Positions 58,616 through 64,000 of a stretch of 64,000 nucleotides of DNA are shown in pieces. Source of the stretch: Galeruca laticollis (taxonomy: Eukaryota > Arthropoda > Insecta > Coleoptera > Chrysomelidae); assembly GCA_963921935.1 (NCBI GenBank), contig OY998176.1, positions 143,078,305-143,142,304 of the forward strand, written 5' to 3'. The position numbers and the translations under genes are program-made. The notes under the pieces are model-generated. The model was not told where the DNA came from. It did no database searches and was given only the letters and a program-made list of their open reading frames with translations. How positions within the stretch are numbered: the stretch's first letter is position 1; each line of letters opens with the position of its first letter.

Positions 58616-60997
58616 ATGCGGGGTGAACGCTATTGCCAATTTTGCCAGGGGGAAAGCCTGAAAATAACATACACTTGGTTCAGGCTGCCACCTAGGCGAT
58701 TGTACACATGGAGAGTACCAGCCGATCGCCCGGACAACATCGTACGTAATCAGATATATTTCATACTAATTAATAAGCGTTTCGGATTATCAGTAAAAAG
58801 AGTATGTACATATCCTGATGCCGAGGTTCCCTCGGACCATGTTCTCCTGGTAGCAGTAAGCAAAACTAAGATCACGAACATCAAAACCCAGATAGAACAG
58901 AGAAATATAGACTACGATAGAATTAGAAACGGGGATATTAAGAACAAAATGGTTACGGAAATTAATGAAAGAATGACTTCCGTAGAACCGAAGTTGGAGG
59001 AGGATGCAAGTGTAGATGACGTATGGGGAGGAGTGGAACAGGCCATGACAAATGTCGCAGAAAATGAGCTAGGTTATAAGCAGAAAACACAAAAACACAA
59101 TTGAATGACAGCAGAAATCATGGCACTTTTCGAAGAAAGAAGAAAATGTAAAAATCAAAGAAATTCTGAGAGCTATAAACACATCCAAAAAGTTATTACA
59201 GCAAAAATAAGAACAGCAAAGAATGACTGGTTGAAGAAACAATGAGAGGAGATAGAACAACTACAGGAAGTACACGATGAATTTAAACTACACAAAAATA
59301 TAAAAGAGGCGTCCGGAGTTTACAGGAAAAGACACTTCTCTAATATAAAAAAACGATTATGGAGATATGGCGCAGGATGATCAGCAGCGAAAAATTATTT
59401 GGGAGAAATATATTAGTAGCCTTTTCAACGATACCTGATATAGAAACCACGGAAGGCGAATATCTGTCTGGACCCCCTATCACCAAAGAAGAAATCATAA
59501 GAGCAATAAATACGTCAAAGGACAGAAAGGCAGTTGGTCCGGACGGCATACCTGTCGAACTACTGAAAATATTAGACGATCAAGGTATTTCCGTCCTGCA
59601 CAAAATATTTAACAAAATATATAACACGGGACAGTTACCTGCCAAATGGGTTACATCATGTTTTATCCCCTTGCCAAAAAAGAACAATGCAACGAAGTGC
59701 GAGGATTATAGGCTGATCAGTCTGATGAGCCATACGTTGAAGATATTCCTCAAGATTATTCACTACAGAGTTTCTATAAAGTGCCAAAGATATGTCGGAT
59801 CCACACAGTTTGGATTTAGAAGAGGACTAGGTTCGAGAGAGGCTAAAGTTGCAACTCAAGTATTAGTCCAGAACTGCAATGATCATAGGAAAGATGTGAC
59901 GCTATGCTTCATCGACTACGAGAAAGCGTTCGACAAGGTTCAACACCACAAACTCATCCAAATTCTGAGGAGGATAGACCAGAAGGATATTCGCTGCATA
60001 GAAGGCCTTTATTGGAACCAAACAGCCGAAGTTAAGGTTGGCAATGAACACACAGAACCGACAAAGATCCTTAGAGGGGTCAGACAGGGATGCGTTCCCT
60101 CTCCACTCCTCTTCAATCTCTACTCTGAAAACATCTTCCAGGGGGCACTTAAGGAACGCAGCCTGGGTATTAGGGTGAACGAAGTGTGGGTCAACATACG
60201 ATAAGCAGACGACACAGTCCTAATTGCTGACAATATGAGAGACTTGCAGGACCTTCTTGATGCCGTGGGCGATAATAGCAAAAGCTTGTGCCTCAATATC
60301 AACACCAAGAAGACAAAACTCATGATAGTTTCTCGCAATCCGGAAGAACATGAAAATGCGAAGCGAACACACAACAGATGCCCCATTGAAAGAGTATATA
60401 AATTTAAATATTTAGGCACGTGGCTATGTGAAAGCTGGACTTCGGAAACGGAAATCAAATGCCGAATCTAAGTTGCCCGAAGCACATTTATGAAATTCAG
60501 GAAAGTTCTTACCAACACCGATTTTGACCTCGACCTAAGAATCAGATTTGTAAAATGTTACCTAAGGTCAGTGTTCTTGTACGGTATGGAGGGCTGGACG
60601 CAAAAGTAAACACCATGAATAGACTTAAAGCCTTCGAAATGTGGACCTACATGCGAATACTGAAAGTTCCATGGACGGCCAGAAAAACGAATGGGTCCTA
60701 AGAACGATAAAAAGAGAACGCGAATTGCTGGAAACCATCAAGCGCAGAAAAACCGCATATCTAGGCCACATAGTACGGAATGAAAGATACCAATTCCTAC
60801 AATTAGTAATCGAGGGAAAGATTGGGGGGAGGAGAGGAGTCGGCAAGAAGAAGATGTCATGGCTCCGAAACGTGAGACAATGGACAGGGCTGAGAACAGT
60901 AGGATACCTAATCAGCACCATCAGAAATAAAGAAGAGTGGGTACATGTGATCGCAAACATCCATTACTGGATAAGCAGTGGAAGAAGAAGAAGAAGG
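58616..60997 (+). mobile_element. RTE-type retrotransposon, 5' truncated
   Basis: A plus-strand copy related to the RTE at 29.9-32.8 kb starts within the endonuclease and ends in a GAAGAAGAAGAAGAAG tail at about 60980-60996. It is divergent from the other copy, so it is probably a different subfamily. Confidence 0.85.
58616..60997 (+). pseudogene. RTE endonuclease-RT, broken
   Basis: Endonuclease end: RRLYTWRVPADR and VPSDHVLLVAVS. RT (59359-60204): KDRKAVGPDGIPVELLK, CFIDYEKAFDKVQHHKL and GVRQGCVPSPLLFNLYSEN. The catalytic box reads stop-ADDTVLIADN (about 60201), with TAA in place of Tyr. C-terminal blocks KFKYLGTWLCE and KTAYLGHIVRNERYQFL follow. Stops at about 59102 and 60470 add to the damage. 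Confidence 0.88.
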
Positions 60998-61032
60998 GAA
61001 AGGAACATACTTTTTATATTTGGGGGAAGGGA

Positions 61033-61340
61033 ATATTTTGTTTCTGTTGATGGTGCTAAAGAATGCATTAGGAGTGGACTCCATTACACTATACTTTTTT
61101 CGGAAATTGTCATTAAGGGTGCCAACTTTATATAATGGTGATTCTGTTGGTGGTGCATAATAGTTCATAAGAAGTGGATGCCACTGCAATATATTTTCTT
61201 CGGAAATTGTCATTGAGGGTCAACTTTACTTTACATAATGAGGTTAAACTAAGTAAGAGAATGGGGGATTTTGTTTTTGTTGGTGGTGCATAATGAGTGC
61301 ATTAGGAGTGGACTACACTGCCCTCTACTTTTTAAGAATT
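61033..61340. repeat. Three-copy tandem repeat of about 110 bp
   Basis: Units share GTTGGTGGTGCATAAT, GCATTAGGAGTGGACTCCA and TTCGGAAATTGTCATTAAGGG-like blocks at 61033-61135, 61137-61225 and 61262-61340. Confidence 0.8.
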
Positions 61341-61478
61341 AAGAAAGCCAAAAGAAAAGCAAACACCAGATCCAGTTCAGACGAAGAAGATAATTTTTGC
61401 CTGCTGACGATGACCTTGACGTAGACCAGATCGGCGGGTACATTCCTGGCAGTAATGACGATACATGTCCCGTGTTGT
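61341..61478 (+). other. Possible exon remnant, acidic C-terminal segment
   Basis: In two frames, KAKRKANTRSSSDEED and then DDDLDVDQIGGYIPG...DDTCPVL can be read up to a GTAAGT donor at 61479. The pattern recalls C-terminal tails of transposase-derived proteins, but it is too short to name. Confidence 0.3.
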
Positions 61479-63289
61479 GTAAGTTAAGCTGGCAACCTTT
61501 TAGTTTTCAGTTTGTCATTTTAGTTTTAATTGGATTATGTTGGCAATACCAAAATAATGAAAATTGGCACTTGTAGCTATATTTTGGAGCTCATGAAATA
61601 TCAATGAAAACTATATAAAAAGCAAATAATAAACCTATTATGTAAACAATACTAAACCAATACTAAACTCTACATTGAAAGTGATGCTATCTACTTATCA
61701 GACAACTATAATTAGAATATTATATTTCAACTTACCAGTTATTATAAATTAAAGGAAATATAATGGTACACATCACGGACACACATGTGGAATACAAAGA
61801 TGAAATACGTGCCAAAAGATTGAAGGAAAAACTCAGAATAGTATAGTAATTTAACAGTAGGTGTTACAACTATTGCAGGAGAGACTACCAGCCCTACGTC
61901 AGAAGATGATTTTTATATAGATGAGACATCTGTAACGAAATGAATTATCAAAAAAAGTAACTTATTAGGTATTAAAAAAAGCTTGTCTTAGATTGATATA
62001 TGGAATACGCTGAAACGAGCTTAGTTAAACAAAATGGTGAACAATGGAAAATAGAAGGTTACTGCATTCTGGTTGTTTGTTTTACAAAATAATTACCACA
62101 ATGAAACCGCCATACCTGTACAATAAACTTAAATTTAGGACTGATGTGCAAAATTTGAATTTGCATCATAAAGGATTAATATCTCGGCCACCTCAGCGAG
62201 CTGTACTGTAGATCATTTATTTAAAATATTTATAATAAAAAACCGTCTTCTGGGAAGGAACTGTCATTTTCAAGTTTCAAGCGTCAGTTTAAATCACATC
62301 TTTTGTGTCACCAGTTGTCGATTTAACAATAAAATAATATATTAGACAAAAAAATTAATTAAAAATTAATCCATTTGCATTCTTTATCTTTTTGCATATT
62401 TTTTTCTCAGTACCGAATCTTTTGCCTTCTTGTTTGCTTACATTTTACCATAATGTATATGTATTTATTTAAGGCTGGAACTTAGATCAATTGGCCTATT
62501 GTATGCAGGTTAAAGTTGTTTTCAGCATTCTTTGTGTAATTTCTTTTCTTTAGATATAATTTTTTTTGTTAATTTGTAAATTATTACACAAATAAATAAT
62601 TATTATAACAAATTTTGAATTTGTATTCTTTGTCATCCTGTATCTCACAAACTGAGGTTAGAGAAAAATTGTATTTAGGTATATTTCTTAACGATCTACT
62701 ATTCCTCTAGTTCACGCTGTATACATGCAAATAGCACTGGACAGCAGAAAACATTATCTCGACTAAAATCTTACTTCTGTTTAATGTAGCCGAAATTGTT
62801 AATTGGATCACTAGTCCAGAAAATGATATTTTGGGAATGTGAGTTGTATTGCTGGAGCAGCACGAGCAGTCGCTAAACATTTTCTGGACGTGTAATCCCT
62901 ACAAAATTTTTCATGCCAACAAATTTATATCATTTTTTAAAAGTAAAAAATTAACGGAAGACTTATTCTCTATTATGTCAAACTTGTTGACATTTAGAAA
63001 ATTAAGAATCAATGCTGTCGCCCCACTTCTATAGAATTTTTAACAAATGTCGCTGTTGTAAGTATTAGGCCGGGAATTTGATGTTCTCGGCGGATTTTTA
63101 CTCCTGCAAAACGGTCGATAATGGCTGGCGGCATGAAAATATTATTTTTAACTCGTTCCTGAATTCAAACAATCTAGGTATCCGCAAATACTACGTAGAA
63201 TGTCGAACGAAAACGATACTGGAGCCGACCCTGATGTTTACCCATCTAGGTTCTAGTAAAAATTTAGTCTTAGCTGTATCAACACTTAC
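61479..63289. other. AT-rich 5' part of host intron 1
   Basis: Two frames of 61 and 71 codons (62849-63034, 63078-63293) show no motif and are not supported. The intron donor ACTTAC (reverse of GTAAGT) is at 63284-63289. Confidence 0.5.
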
Positions 63290-63329
63290 CTAAAAAAGCT
63301 ACAAGAACCACAACAAATGTCTTGAACAT
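63290..63329 (-). CDS. Host gene exon 1: signal peptide
   Basis: ATG at 63327-63329 opens MFKTFVVVLVAFL, a typical insect signal-peptide core, and the exon ends with one base of the next codon at donor GTAAGTGTT. Exon 2 at 40948 begins with the two bases needed, so the reading frame continues through Ala-Ala and on. The full coding length over three exons is 510 bases (169 residues). It is the only ATG-led hydrophobic exon I found that matches exon 2 in phase. Confidence 0.65.
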
Positions 63330-63390
63330 TTTGCTGAAACTTAGTATAGAAAAACAAACTTATTGAGTGCTTAATCTTATCCACAAGTGA

Positions 63391-63398
63391 CTTTTATA
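63391..63398 (-). promoter_or_regulatory. TATA box of host gene
   Basis: TATAAAAG on the minus strand lies about 62 bp upstream of the ATG, which leaves room for transcription start near 63365 and a short 5' UTR. Confidence 0.6.
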
Positions 63399-63399
63399 A

Positions 63400-63896
63400 T
63401 GATTATACACTTGAACTTTCTCAACCTTAGTAATATTGATATGATATTATATTGGTTATTTATCCTCTTTTATTGAATTATAATGTTGAAAAACGTTTTC
63501 TTCATAACAACATTATTTATAGAGAATAATAATCTAATAAGAATTTAAAAACATCCAAAATTCCAATTTTGATAAAACGTATAATATGGGAAACCTCAAT
63601 TTGAAAATCATTAAATCTACTCTGGGTTTAAATCGACAATAAGATAGTAACACTTATTGTCGTATTGTAAACTTTTATTATTTTGTTGTACCATTTCATC
63701 AATAACATATTGTTACGAAACAGGGTATAGTCCCTAAATCTGACTCTGTCTAAGCCAGGTATGAAAGTTTAAATTATGGCGGAAACACAGGTTTTTTTAT
63801 AACTGTTTACGATTGTGACTATCTTATCTAGACATTGTTTTTGTGACCAGTCTTATATAGAAAATGCCAGAGCCAATTTTCTAGTAAAAAAGGCAC

Positions 63897-63897
<1 letters not shown>
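63400..63897. other. Upstream flank of host gene
   Basis: No gene seen; AT-rich sequence that would include any upstream promoter elements. Confidence 0.45.

Positions 63898-63991
<94 letters not shown>
63898..63991. repeat. (TA)n tract
   Basis: About 94 bp of TA with GTATATG interruptions at the left edge. Confidence 0.97.
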
Positions 63992-63994
<3 letters not shown>

Positions 63995-64000
63995 CAAACG

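Noticed and set aside
62849..63293. Two plus-strand frames next to host exon 1
   Set aside because: No motif; one overlaps the host exon 1 donor on the other strand.

Overview
This window is AT-rich nuclear DNA from an arthropod, most likely an insect. The evidence is the mobile-element mix: an errantivirus (insect endogenous retrovirus) with env, BEL/Pao, Penelope-like, RTE, CR1/Jockey-type and R1/LOA-type retroelements, piggyBac and Tc1/mariner transposons. Species or order cannot be fixed from the sequence; a beetle is possible but that is a guess. Nearly all recognisable coding sequence belongs to transposable elements, most of them decayed and several nested.

Layout, left to right. 1-246: short tandem repeats. 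332-7993: a complete errantivirus with identical 219-bp LTRs, a 4-bp target duplication, gag, pol (reached by a -1 frameshift) and env. 9534-11368: the 3' end of a BEL/Pao element with its probable LTR. 11820-14685: two Penelope-like (PLE family A) copies head to head, flanked by a perfect 12-bp duplication. 15600-20750: a decayed non-LTR element with gag-like ORF1, endonuclease, RT and RNase H. 21550-26860: a piggyBac element with TTAA duplications, interrupted by a 2.6-kb DNA element that carries a spliced DUF4806-like gene. 27212-32770: a mariner-type element, then an RTE element. 34271-35684: another PLE A copy.

From about 36.0 to 63.4 kb the minus strand appears to hold one host gene. 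Exon 1 (63290-63329) encodes a signal peptide and lies behind a TATA box. Exon 2 (40761-40948) and exon 3 (36015-36296) encode a Cys-rich secreted protein. The three pieces join in phase into about 169 codons. The 22-kb first intron is filled by a mariner with very long TIRs (itself carrying a PLE A pair), PLE B and PLE C inverted pairs separated by (TA)n tracts, part of a gypsy-type element, an intron-containing pseudogene and an RTE copy. The second intron is filled by a CR1/Jockey-type element.

The most interesting signals are: (1) the long TE-packed host gene; (2) the 2.6-kb element with a three-exon DUF4806-like gene; (3) hammerhead-ribozyme-like motifs in all three PLE families, one starting just after a predicted intron; (4) the repeated head-to-head arrangement of PLE copies; and (5) a young, structurally intact errantivirus. 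All assignments rest on reading motifs by eye; no database search was run.
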